From Heliopora coerulea (Eukaryota; Cnidaria; Anthozoa; Scleralcyonacea; Helioporidae): a DNA stretch of 64,000 bases. A model generated the notes under the pieces. It was not told where the DNA came from, did no database searches, and was given only the letters and a program-made list of their open reading frames with translations. The translations under genes and the position numbers were made by a program. The stretch covers positions 1 through 64,000 of the forward strand of contig JASJOG010000016.1 in NCBI GenBank assembly GCA_030142905.1, written 5' to 3'. This document shows positions 46,451 to 55,721 of the stretch, one piece after another (the stretch's first letter is position 1; each line of letters starts with the position of its first letter).

Positions 46451-47057
46451 ACACGCTAACAGCGAGTACAACTCGCACAAAATTTTGTCGGGAAGGTTTA
46501 TAATTATAGGTAAATTAAGTAGACAATGTTCGTGAGCTACCCCGCTGACCTATATTTAGCTAGACTGCCGCATAAAAGAGTTCCCGAAATGGTGTCATTT
46601 ATGATTCCTAGTGTTCATGGTACCGCTGGCCGAATTTGCTGTCTCGGGTTATAATCAACGATCAATCCAATGTCGTATAATATTCTCCGGAATGTTTCGT
46701 TTTACGGAACAAAGCGAGCGTTTGACATTTTAGGGCAAGACAATGAATTACGAACTGGTTTACTTTGTACTGATACTTTGAAGCGAATGTTTCATAAACC
46801 CACGGTTCCATAATTTAACGATAACCAACGATGTATAGTAAAGAAGATACGAGCTCGTTTATTATACATTTTCAAAATTTTTGCTGAATTTAAAATACAA
46901 AATATACTATAAAAACTATAACCAACTAAATTAAATTAAGAAAAAACTACTAAAAACTAATCCTAGAACTAAATCTATGAATTACACTCATAAATAATCT
47001 AATTAAGAAATGTCCGCATTCCTTATATTAACACTAAAATGATCTGGAAAATCAGGA
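46451..47057. other. Non-coding, includes 3' flank of the CXXC-RT element
   Basis: No gene. AT-rich 46860-47057 is probably the 3' untranslated region of the minus-strand retroelement; its exact end was not found. Confidence 0.5.
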
Positions 47058-47660
47058 TTATTGTGGAAAGGGGGTTCTAGACCCACGAACGCATGTATGT
47101 GCTAATCTCAAAATCTCGAAAGATATGCGTGTTCTCAGCCAAGTTATGGCTCTGGCATAGGTCTCACCATTCTTCCGGGAAAGTTTGTCCGCTAAATTGC
47201 TCAGGAACAGTTTACATTCGTTCCCCATTCCTCCGTTCGTATCAAACACTAAGGGGGTAAAGGATCCCATCTCTACGTCAATGACTCTTTGTTGGTATTT
47301 CCTCTTCTTCTCCTTCTCATTTTCCATGAAGATTGCTTCTGTGGATTTCTTCTGATTACTCGCTGAATTAACATGCGTAACTCGTACATCAAAGAATGCT
47401 GTTTTTCCTCGAGACCAGAAGCTCCCTGCTTTAATGTCCAGTCTAGCCTCCGGGCTTGTGACTGTCGATCTTAGATCGAAAATTTCATTGTCGATGAGTA
47501 GAAGATGGGGTTCTACCTCGACAATCTTGCAAACTTTACTGAGCAGGGACGCGAGAAGGTTCCGGATACCATCGTGTCTTTGCGAAACAAATCCCCCTTT
47601 CTTACACGAAAGGGCGTGGCTGACAGAGAATCGATCTCCACACGAGCAGTGGCTTGGCAA
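47058..47660 (-). pseudogene. C-terminal Cys/His motif and PD-(D/E)XK-like endonuclease region
   Basis: Begins PSHCSCGDRFSVSHALSCKK, a C-x-C-x7-H-x3-C cluster, followed by GGFVSQRHDGIRNLL. This resembles the CCHC plus RHN arrangement before the restriction-like endonuclease of R2-type LINEs. Further on are ARLDIKAGSFWSRG and KTAFFDVRVTHVNSA, acidic residues placed as in a PD-(D/E)XK site, then KRKYQQRVIDVEMGSFTPLV and a conserved-looking tail SFEILRLAHTCVRGSR. It overlaps the preceding RT frame by 59 nt because a single-base shift near 47697 separates RDS from the expected continuation. Nuclease function is inferred. Confidence 0.65.
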
Positions 47661-49680
47661 ATCCGCTAATTGCAGATTGTAACGCAGGCGTAAATGAGTC
47701 CCTGAATTGTTTCTTGTTCAATGTCAGGCCCTGCTCTTCATTAGGTACAGCGTTGAGCCACGAGCTTGCGCCCTTGTCTCTGGTCTGCATCGTTGTCCTT
47801 AACAGGTCCGGTGGGAGAGATGCGTCAATGACCTCTCTTCTCGAATTCGCTGCCGCTGTCTTAAGTGACTGCTGCTGTCTTTTTAGGTCTTCTACACTTT
47901 GTTCACCAGCTGGCATGAGGTTACTCTGCGTACGTATTGCTGATGCATGCAATGCTGTTATCGACTTTGAGGCAGCATACTGCTGTGGGGCTTCAACTTT
48001 CAGATCTAATATACCCAGACCCCCTTGTGATGGTGGTAGGGTGAATAGGTCTCGCAACTCATCAGGGAGCGGTTCCTTCAAACCAAAGAGGGCTGGGAGG
48101 AAGCTATCGTTGATCACTTCATCGATTGGTTCAACATAGTCCTCAAAATTGTCAATGGTACGCATGAAATAAACAAATTTGGATTTATAGCCCTTTGTGA
48201 ATGCAATATAGGCCGCTTGGGGTTGACTCTTTGCAATTTCAGTCAGCAACTCGATGTTTTCCCTCCACCCGTGGACTTTTCCACTACAATATTGGTCTTT
48301 ATATTCCTGGGATCCAATAACCGCTCCTAGGTGCCTCTGACCTTCCGTTGTTTTTCTGACCTCCTCTCCAAAAACCATGTCGGCCTCGTCTACTAAATCT
48401 TGTGTCTTTACTATCAGCCAACTTTTAGAGCCGTTGACTATATAACCAAATTTCTTTCCTTCTTGACTTAAAAACTTATACCAGTTGTATAACTGTTCAA
48501 TTGTACCACCTCCCGCCGAATCATCAGCCAGCCATACTTGCTTAACCTCAGGTATACGTGCTCTTAGGCTGTGGATCATGATGGATGTGTTGATCGCGTA
48601 CCATGGTATGGCCAATGGGTCTCCCTGTGTTGTCCCTTCCTGCGATAATATCTCTTCTCCTCCACAGATAAACAATCTCGAGGGACTTCTATACGTGTTG
48701 ATAACATACATGGACATTTCCAGGCAAATTATCTGAATGTTGTGAATTGCGACAGTCCTGTTCATTTGATTGAACGCATTGCTGGCGTCAACCAACAGCA
48801 TTCCGTCTGTACCATCATCGTCAAAGATCTGGGCCATGGTGTGTATGGCAGCTTCGGCGCCAGCACTATGACCTGCGCATACCTGCAGAGGACCGGCTGC
48901 AAGCTTGATCTCCTTCAAAAAAGCGGATATGGTCTTGCCAATTATCCGTCTCAATACCTCTCCGACCCCTATTGGTCGAATTCCCGGGTTCTTATCCAGT
49001 GGAATGAGTCTGCAGGAAGTGTAGCTTTCTAACAACGAGGGGTGGTAACTTGATATCAGCAGATTTCTGGTCATCGCAGCTATTTCTTCTCTCAGAAGCT
49101 TTCCTTCATTGCGGAAGTTTTTCGAGCATAAAATTCTCCTATAAATTTCCGCGTCCATTCCGGAGGGACCAGCAGAACCTTTGGTTTTCATTGCTGCATT
49201 GTATATCATTTGCTCATCAATGAGGTCGAAAATGTTGGGCGGGATATAATCTAGTTGACTATGCAGGAGGCATTCGTCCTCGATGTCAGCGGCTGGAGGA
49301 TGTTTTTCTTTCAGCGCTTCTAGTACTTCTGGAGAGGGGGCCAAAAAGCCCGAGGAACTCTCTCTATCTAGGAGTTTGATGGCCGCAGACAATTTCCCCT
49401 GCATTACTAATCTTGCGAAGATCTTTTTGATGTCATCAGCTGATTTGGCCTTCTTTGAGGTTACAAATCGTTCTTGTATAAATCTCACTTCTTTCATTAA
49501 AGCATATAGGTCCCCTTGTCTCCATAGGGCTAATCTGCGATCAATAGCAGCGCTATGTTCTTTGCTTTTGGACGAGCGCGAAGGTTTCTGAAGAATCAGG
49601 GACGGAAGCACCATAAATGCTTTCAGTGCAATCGAATTCAGTTCTAAGTTAGAATTGAACTGTTTTAACCAAAAAGTCAA
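47602..49680 (-). pseudogene. Reverse transcriptase segment of the CXXC retroelement
   Basis: 692 open codons. RT blocks in order: KGSAGPSGMDAEIYRRIL (about residue 190), IPLDKNPGIRPIGVGEVLRR, motif A GMLLVDASNAFNQMNR (genome 48775-48806), motif B EGTTQGDPLAIPWYAI (about 48640-48600), motif C VWLADDSAGGG (48521-48540) and FGYIVNGSKSWLIV. The catalytic pair Asp-Asp is kept; the preceding aromatic of Y/FADD is Leu. There is no upstream ATG: a TAA precedes codon 1, which is TTG, and coding continues above it in the same frame. The long open frame implies a fairly recent insertion. Confidence 0.85.
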
Positions 49681-49788
49681 TTAATCAATAAACGACTTTC
49701 CCGCTCTGCCCGATGGAATATTGAAAATATTCTTTCTGAAGTGAACAATTTCATTGTAGATTTTGTTGACGTCATCACATAGGCATTG

Positions 49789-50139
49789 TTAACTGATGTT
49801 GCCCCACATTTTACCTTTTAATTCGGAGGGGAGGACGTCAAAATCCGGAAGATTTGGCTCGATTTTGCTTGCTTTATTTCCAGGTTGTCTCGTAGGAGAA
49901 CTTTGGACACAAAGACCATTATCTCCTTGTTCATCCATGCGAATTTCAAGTTCTTCGCTTCTGCATAAATTATAGTTTGATTGACAATTTGCCATTGCTG
50001 AATTTGTTGATTTATCTATATCCGTTGAATTGAAGCCGATCAAAACAGGCTCGTCGTTCAACTCTTTGCACATTGGCCTTAACGAGAGATCAACGTCCGA
50101 TTGTTGCATGTTCCCAGCATTAGTCGACTTCTTTATCAA
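49789..50139 (-). pseudogene. Linker region between CXXC finger and RT
   Basis: 116 open codons, polar and low in hydrophobics, same frame as both neighbours. After its TAA the frame continues DVNKIYNEIVHFRKNIFNIP and SGRAGKSFID up to the TAA at 49681. No domain recognised. Confidence 0.6.
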
Positions 50140-50148
50140 TTCTCTGCA

Positions 50149-50412
50149 TTAGCGAAGCTTGCATATTTGATGACCAGTCTTTCTGTTCTTGCAGTGGCTA
50201 CATTCCCCACAGTTTTCCTTCCTCAAACAGGGCTCACAAACGCCACATATCTTTCGTTTCTTTCGTGTTGCTCCATCCTTCAGATCCATTGCACTTCTTT
50301 TACCGTCTCCAAAGTCAATGCTCTTCGCTTCCACGTCTAAACCATGAGTTGCTTGGAAACTTTTCACACGATAGATTGTCTGTATAGTAAAGAATACACT
50401 CGGTATGTACAT
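50149..50412 (-). pseudogene. CXXC-type (TET/CXXC4-5-like) CpG-binding zinc finger
   Basis: 87 codons ending in [38 protein letters not shown], stop, C. Seven cysteines precede the TAA and the eighth follows it in frame, completing the eight-Cys CXXC module. The short [10 protein letters not shown] segment in place of a KFGG linker is characteristic of the TET1/TET3 and CXXC4/CXXC5 subclass, which binds unmethylated or CpG-containing DNA. A basic KKRK run precedes it. The stop replaces the residue before the last Cys by a probable AAA/AAG to TAA change. Fused in frame to RT, it could target integration to CpG-rich chromatin; that is inference. Confidence 0.8.
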
Positions 50413-50715
50413 AAACGTCGAAAAAAATATACCAAAAAGGACTCATAAATCGCCCTTAATTCTGTTAAACACTTAGGATGTTGATAGGAGGACCCATTCA
50501 CTATAGTGCTCACCCCATCATTTTGGGGACACTTTTCACAACTCAAATGTAATGGGGCCCGCACAGTCCAGTTATATACGTCAGTTGTAGCTATGGAGCG
50601 TTATTGAAATGATATATGACGTCAGACAAATAAAAGGTAGAGTATTGTTGGTTGCCGCAAAATATTGTACATTTTTGAAAATTGTTTCGTGAAATTACTT
50701 CAAAATCCACGACCA

Positions 50716-50990
50716 GCCGACAGCTTTAAAAAGTAAAAGATAAAACATATTCCGAAAAATAATATCATCTTGTAAACTCAAGATTCGAGTTATATAAGAG
50801 ACGAGACAGAAAGTGAAATGGTGATATTTCGGTTTTATTACAAAATCATCACTTGGTCTGAAGATGATTTTGTAATAAAATCGAAATGTAGCCATTTCGC
50901 TTTCAGTCTCGTCTCTTATATAACTCAAATCTTGAGTTTACAAGATGACGTTATTTTTCAGAATATGTTTTATCTTTTAAATTACTTCAA
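50716..50990. mobile_element. Palindromic element containing the hammerhead-core-like motif
   Basis: Inverted arms of about 130 bp around 50850. AAAAGATAAAACATATTCCG mirrors AGAATATGTTTTATCTTTTA, and TTATATAAGAGACGAGACAG mirrors GTCTCGTCTCTTATATAA. At 50858-50889 the + strand reads CTGAAGAT, stem GATTTT/AAAATC, GAAATGT. The left arm carries the mirror of the same motif. Confidence 0.75.
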
Positions 50991-53372
50991 ACTTTGTATT
51001 CTATTTGTATTCTATTTAACTTATATTAGTTATTGACTGTAATTAGATGATGAACATTTACCTGATTCTCATTAGGTTTCATATTTTTAACTTAATAACC
51101 CTCGTGAATACATGGCTTCTATGGAAATCAACTTTACAGTTGTTAGAATTCAGAAAAGTTGTCGAAATTTTATATTAAAATCTGACATTCAAATGCCGTC
51201 TTTGTACAGATTTTCCCTTTCTTTTATAGTTTTGGGTTTTCTATGTTTCGTTAATTAATTATTAATGAGTCAAAAGAAAAGAGGAAATTATTTCATTAAA
51301 AAAATAAGATATTGCTGTTTGGGGAATGCGATTTCTTAAATGTATGTCTCTTAATTATTCCTTGTACAATCAAAATAGTGTGAAAAAAATTCACTTCAAG
51401 TTCTTCGCAATCTAGTAACACCAAACAGATTATCGATAAGTGACCATGCATCATACGTTTGAATTCACATAATTTCAATTCATATATGAATCCAAACTAC
51501 ATGCCTCATAAGGGGAAATGTCTATGTATTAGAATTCGTGAGACAATAAGGTGTTTATTAAATTAATTTGTGTGGTAGTATGCCAGTGTAACTGTCTGTC
51601 TTGATATGGAAGATGCTTGTCAGTGGTTATTAATAGAAAAATTATTAATCCCTCTACCTGCTCAGCTAAAAAGACTCGAAGGGCTAGCGACGTTAGGTGG
51701 AAGTTGTTGCCTTAAAGTGCTTATTGATTGTCGCTGAACTTAAGTGATAAAGAATGCGTTTACAGCTTATTCGAAACATACTTGGTTCATGAGGTCTGTG
51801 GCTTTGGTTTTACGTTATCAAAATTATTTGCAACGCCATGAGTGATATCGCATATGTTTCTTTAAGATTATTCAATGAGATCGCTTTGACCTTTCAATGT
51901 GAACACATATCACGCCACTAAATATCACTGCATGACAGAATTTCTGCATTGTGTAATAGGCCCCTTCCAACTCCTTACAAAAAAATTACCTATGTTTTGT
52001 TATTTCATACTTTTTTTGTTGTGTTATCAAGTTTGGCATGTACCATCCAAAATTTAATATACCACATGAAGAATTACTATGAACTTCCTTGCTTTAGCTA
52101 AGAAAAAACGAAAATAGGAATTAAATGCCTTTAATTATACCGTTGTATTCTATTGAACTTACATTAGTCATTGACTGTAATTAGATTATATTATTATGAG
52201 ATTATTTTATTATAGGAAAAACTAACAGTAATGATGGAAAATCCTTGAATAGTCTTCTTTCTTAAATTAAACAAGTGTCTGTACAGGGCGAACACTTTCA
52301 AGGAATTTATTCCAAAATTTTGCCCCATAAAAAACTTTTATTCATATATTCAGTATTGGGGCGGGGTATAGGTAATCTTGTAGTAGCTCATCTTAAGTTT
52401 TATTTTGTTGACCTATCAAGCGTGGTCAATAAATCTTTCGGACTGATTGATGCCGGGTTACTCATTACTTTATACATCAAAACTGCTTTACGTTTAACCC
52501 TAATATCGTCAAATTTTATCTACTTCAATCGGATATTTGATGAAATACTTCTTGTCATTGATGTCATATCGAATGTCTTTCTTTTTCGTATTTCTTTTTT
52601 GGCAAACATACGCTTAATTTAGGCGCTCGGAAATAAACTGCACAATTATAATAAAAAGTGCGTGTAATTTAATTGGCTTAGCTTCCTTCCATGTCCATAA
52701 AAGTAAAACCAAATAAGAAGCTATATTAATGTAATGTGTAAGCAAAAATCTGATACATTATCAAGAGCTGATCCTTATTTTTCCTTTTCACGTATGATTT
52801 CGACTCTTCTAAAATATCAACACTTCAACTGTTAAGAACCTTGTATGGCTAAATGTTACATTTTTTTGCTACAGCGTCCATTAATTGATATTTCAAAATG
52901 TTAAAAAATGGGAGTGTATACTTCCCCTTCCCCAAAAACAATCTTAGTTTGAATAGAGGCCTGGGGGAGGCAGTATTTGCAAGACATACTGGACAGTAGG
53001 TGGCTTCATTATTGGTGGCAGTGCTCTTTATCCGGTCTGGACGCAAAATGATTCGCGTTAATCTGCTGCCGAGCCATGTAATATGTTTTGTTTAGACCGT
53101 TAGGTTTTGGAGTGAAAATTTCCCAGTTCATTTGAAGACAAACGAGCGATATGAAAGTGCATACGATGTAGTTAAATGATTTCAACGATGACTTTAAGGG
53201 GAGAATACACGATTTCAAGGTTATTGACACCATATTGAAATGAAGTCAAAAAGTCTGGGGCGAGCGCGGTCCTGTGGGGCCAGAAATTATAAAGTTTTGC
53301 GCTTGGAGAAGATCTCTGTCCGTATTTTTGTTCAAATTGTTCTGGCAACGCAGTGGAAGAAAAGCGTACAAA

Positions 53373-53480
53373 AGAGACGGAACAAATTTTCGACCAGGGT
53401 CTAATACTACAGCTCGTTCAAACTACTTTGTTGATGGAAATTGCACGTCGACGAACCCGGTACCAACACTTAGGCGGAAA
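53373..53480 (+). pseudogene. THAP-like finger fragment, left arm
   Basis: Reads RDGTNFRPGSNTTARSNYFV, then DGNCTSTNPVPTL. This follows the THAP pattern G..NF.P...T..CS.HF..G...NPVPT, but the Cys and His ligands are changed to Arg and Tyr. Dead remnant. THAP domains occur in P-element, Kolobok and ISL2EU transposases. Confidence 0.5.
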
Positions 53481-53715
53481 AAAGTAGACAAATCTGTAAA
53501 AAATCTCACATCAGATTCCCTTTTTATTTGTTCAAATCTTAACTCTGTCTACCACGTCTGGCTTTGACTATTTCATGTAGCTGAATCGTCAGGGTTTGCA
53601 GGCTCGACTTGTACATGATGAAGAAGCAGTTGAACTTTTACTTCCTGTGCTTAGAAACTGACGCTCCAACTTTCTCAACTTCGGTGAAGGTGTTTTCTTT
53701 TCAAACTTGTTCATA

Positions 53716-53822
53716 AAAATTGTTGGCACCGGGTTCGTTGATGTGCGCTTTCCATCAAAGTGGTTTGAACAAACTGTAGTATCAATCCCTGGTTGAAAGT
53801 TTTTCCGTCCATTTCAGCCAAA
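53716..53822 (-). pseudogene. THAP-like finger fragment, right arm
   Basis: Reads GRKNFQPGIDTTVCSNHFDG, then KRTSTNPVPTIF. The C-x2-H ligand pair and the terminal P-V-P-T-I-F box of THAP domains are retained. Upstream ligands and the conserved Trp are in a shifted frame (KTVWLKW). Fragment only. Confidence 0.6.
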
Positions 53823-54538
53823 CAGTTTTAGGGACAGAGACCTTTTCAAAGGCAAACGTTTCTAATTTCTTGCCTGACAGGACAGCGCTCGCTCCAGACG
53901 TTTTACCGCTGTTTCAATATGGCGTCAATAACCATGAAATGGTGCATTAGGTGAACAGATACGAAAAAAGCCATAAGGTCGTCGCAAAAACAAGCAAGTG
54001 AATACAAAACTGCAACCTCTTAAACAACCAGAGAGTTTAAAGCGATGAAAGATGGAATCAGAGACCACATACTAAATTCCTTATTCATTTTTGCTCGACC
54101 TGTATGGAAAGTATTTGCCGTCGTTTTTTTATTCTTTTTTTTGCAACAAAACCCTCGAGACATATACTTTGCCGTATAGATCTTAAACTCGGTTACCAAG
54201 TAATCATCGGAGAGGCCTCGTCCTACTTCGTTACTAGTTAAATTATTTTCTAGTTCAAATCTCGGCTGTCACTAACAGCACATTACAGAAGTCTAACTCA
54301 TTCCAAGCCTTATCACACCTTTGGTTTTCAGTATACAAGTCTGGCTTAGCTTTATGTCTTCATTTACGCACCTCCAGAGCTTGAACTCGACAGCCTGTTA
54401 GTCCAGTGCTTGACGAGAATCTGTCAAAATCAGGTCTTTACATTCACTCCTGCAGTGCTATAGAGAGGTCTAGCATTACTCAAACACTTCGGGAAATTTT
54501 AATCAAGTATTAATCTCTTTATTTCATTGAATTTCCAG

Positions 54539-54617
54539 CCATACGGGCCATGTGAGAATCCTTGAAGTAAATCCTGCAGGAAAATTCGTTCGTCTGTTCA
54601 ACACTTCGACATTTCAG
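54539..54617 (+). CDS. Lamin exon 8: lamin tail domain, first strand(s)
   Basis: Acceptor AATTTCCAG, donor CAG/GTGAGA. With the incoming AG it reads SHTGHVRILEVNPAGKFVRL then FNTSTFQ, phase 0 at the end. GHV.I.EV.P.GKFVRL.N is the hallmark opening of the lamin tail immunoglobulin fold. Confidence 0.92.
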
Positions 54618-55262
54618 GTGAGAAATGTGGATTTAGAATATACTAATACAATGTTGGAAGATCATTATGAGGGCGAGTGTTAATGAATTACATTTACATA
54701 TAACATAATTATTTGCTCTGATTGGTTTAAAGTCGTGTTTCTACGGCTCCATGAAAACATGAAACAGTTCATTTGCACCCCCGATGACTGTGATAAATCT
54801 GATCTTTTTCTAAGCTGCAATTGTCTTCTATGAGTTATTTCATATAAGAATAGATGTACATTTTTCGACGTTCACAGACTTGCGCCACCACCTCTTACTC
54901 TCGTAAACATCAATTCGTGTTTTTATAACTGAAATGTATTCTATTTCTTAAATAATATTGTATTTTATTTCATGGTTTATGAATTATAATTTGTCGTTTA
55001 TTTTTTATATTTTATATTTACATCTGTTTATAATTTATGTTTGTGTTCATGTTCGTGTTCTTGTTCATACTCGCCAGAAGTAAAATGTGAGTTGTAACTT
55101 TTCGACATAATTTTCTAATTTTCCGCCCATTAACGTGCATGAGCGAACATCAAATAATACTTTTAAGTTTGAACAGCTCATTTTATACAAGTGCTGGTAC
55201 CCACTGTGAACAATACTAACATCCCAAAAAGAACTTCAAACAATACCAAGTAAATTTCGTCG

Positions 55263-55435
55263 GTCATCATGGTATTACAAACTAATACCATGACATGTAG
55301 GGAAATGAGTGATTAAATGTCCCCTTAGGCCTCGGAGATTTTGTGGAAGTCCCTCGGGCTAACGCCCTCGGCACTTCCCAAAACTTCTCTCGCCTTTCGG
55401 GGACATTTAATCACTAATTTCCCTCATGTCATGGG
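55263..55435. mobile_element. Palindromic MITE
   Basis: Inverted arms around about 55362. CATGACATGTAGGGAAATGA mirrors CATTTCCCT..ATGTCATG-type sequence at the right; TGATTAAATGTCCCC mirrors GGGGACATTTAATCA. The centre is GC-rich (CCCTCGGGCTAACGCCCTCGG). Confidence 0.8.
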
Positions 55436-55721
55436 ATTACTTATAAATGGTTGATCAATTAAGACCTCATGTCAACACCCAACCCGACATGCGTATTCTA
55501 GTTTATGGGAACGGAGTCTGTACATCGTTTTCTCTGGGTGGAATACTGTATTTCATCGATTAAGCTATCGTGGCCTAGCGTGCTTACAATGAGTCAAACC
55601 AACGTAACCTAATTATTTCAAACTGATCTCAACTAACTAGTCTTTCGCCGTCTGTCCAACTACTCCATTCGGCGTACGAGTCAAAGGGACGCAACCATTG
55701 GCGGAAATCACTCTGTCCGTC

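Larger units (their letters stand above)
47058..50412 (-). mobile_element. Retroelement with N-terminal CXXC finger, RT and C-terminal nuclease-like domain
   Basis: Three open segments on the minus strand share one frame: 50412-50149, 50139-49789 and 49680-47602. They are separated only by single TAA codons at 50151-50149, 49791-49789 and 49683-49681. A frameshift near 47697 moves the reading to the last segment, 47660-47058. Joined on paper they form one polyprotein of about 1100 residues: CXXC zinc finger, linker, RT, Cys/His motif and endonuclease-like domain. Its flanks and target duplication were not found. The RT and C-terminal region resemble an abundant, poorly classified non-LTR family I recall from coral genomes. 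Confidence 0.75.
53213..53940. mobile_element. Inverted pair carrying THAP-like zinc-finger fragments
   Basis: Two arms of about 350 bp, 53213-53575 and 53580-53940, are inverted diverged copies. GGTTATTGACACCATATTGA at the left mirrors TCAATATGGCGTCAATAACC at the right. Each encodes a broken THAP-like domain on opposite strands. Confidence 0.7.
39839..54538 (+). other. Lamin intron 7 (14.7 kb)
   Basis: The largest intron. Contents: tetranucleotide repeat, LINE relics, small inverted repeat, 52-bp minisatellite, CXXC-RT retroelement, palindromic element and THAP-like inverted pair. No gene is recognised in 41735-45075 or 51000-53200. Confidence 0.75.

Noticed and set aside
47434..49591. Plus-strand ORFs opposite the RT
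   Set aside because: Shadows of the long minus-strand RT frame.
52275..52622. 115-codon hydrophobic ORF in intron 7
   Set aside because: AT-rich composition gives Leu/Ile/Phe by chance; no signal peptide logic, motif or neighbouring element supports it.
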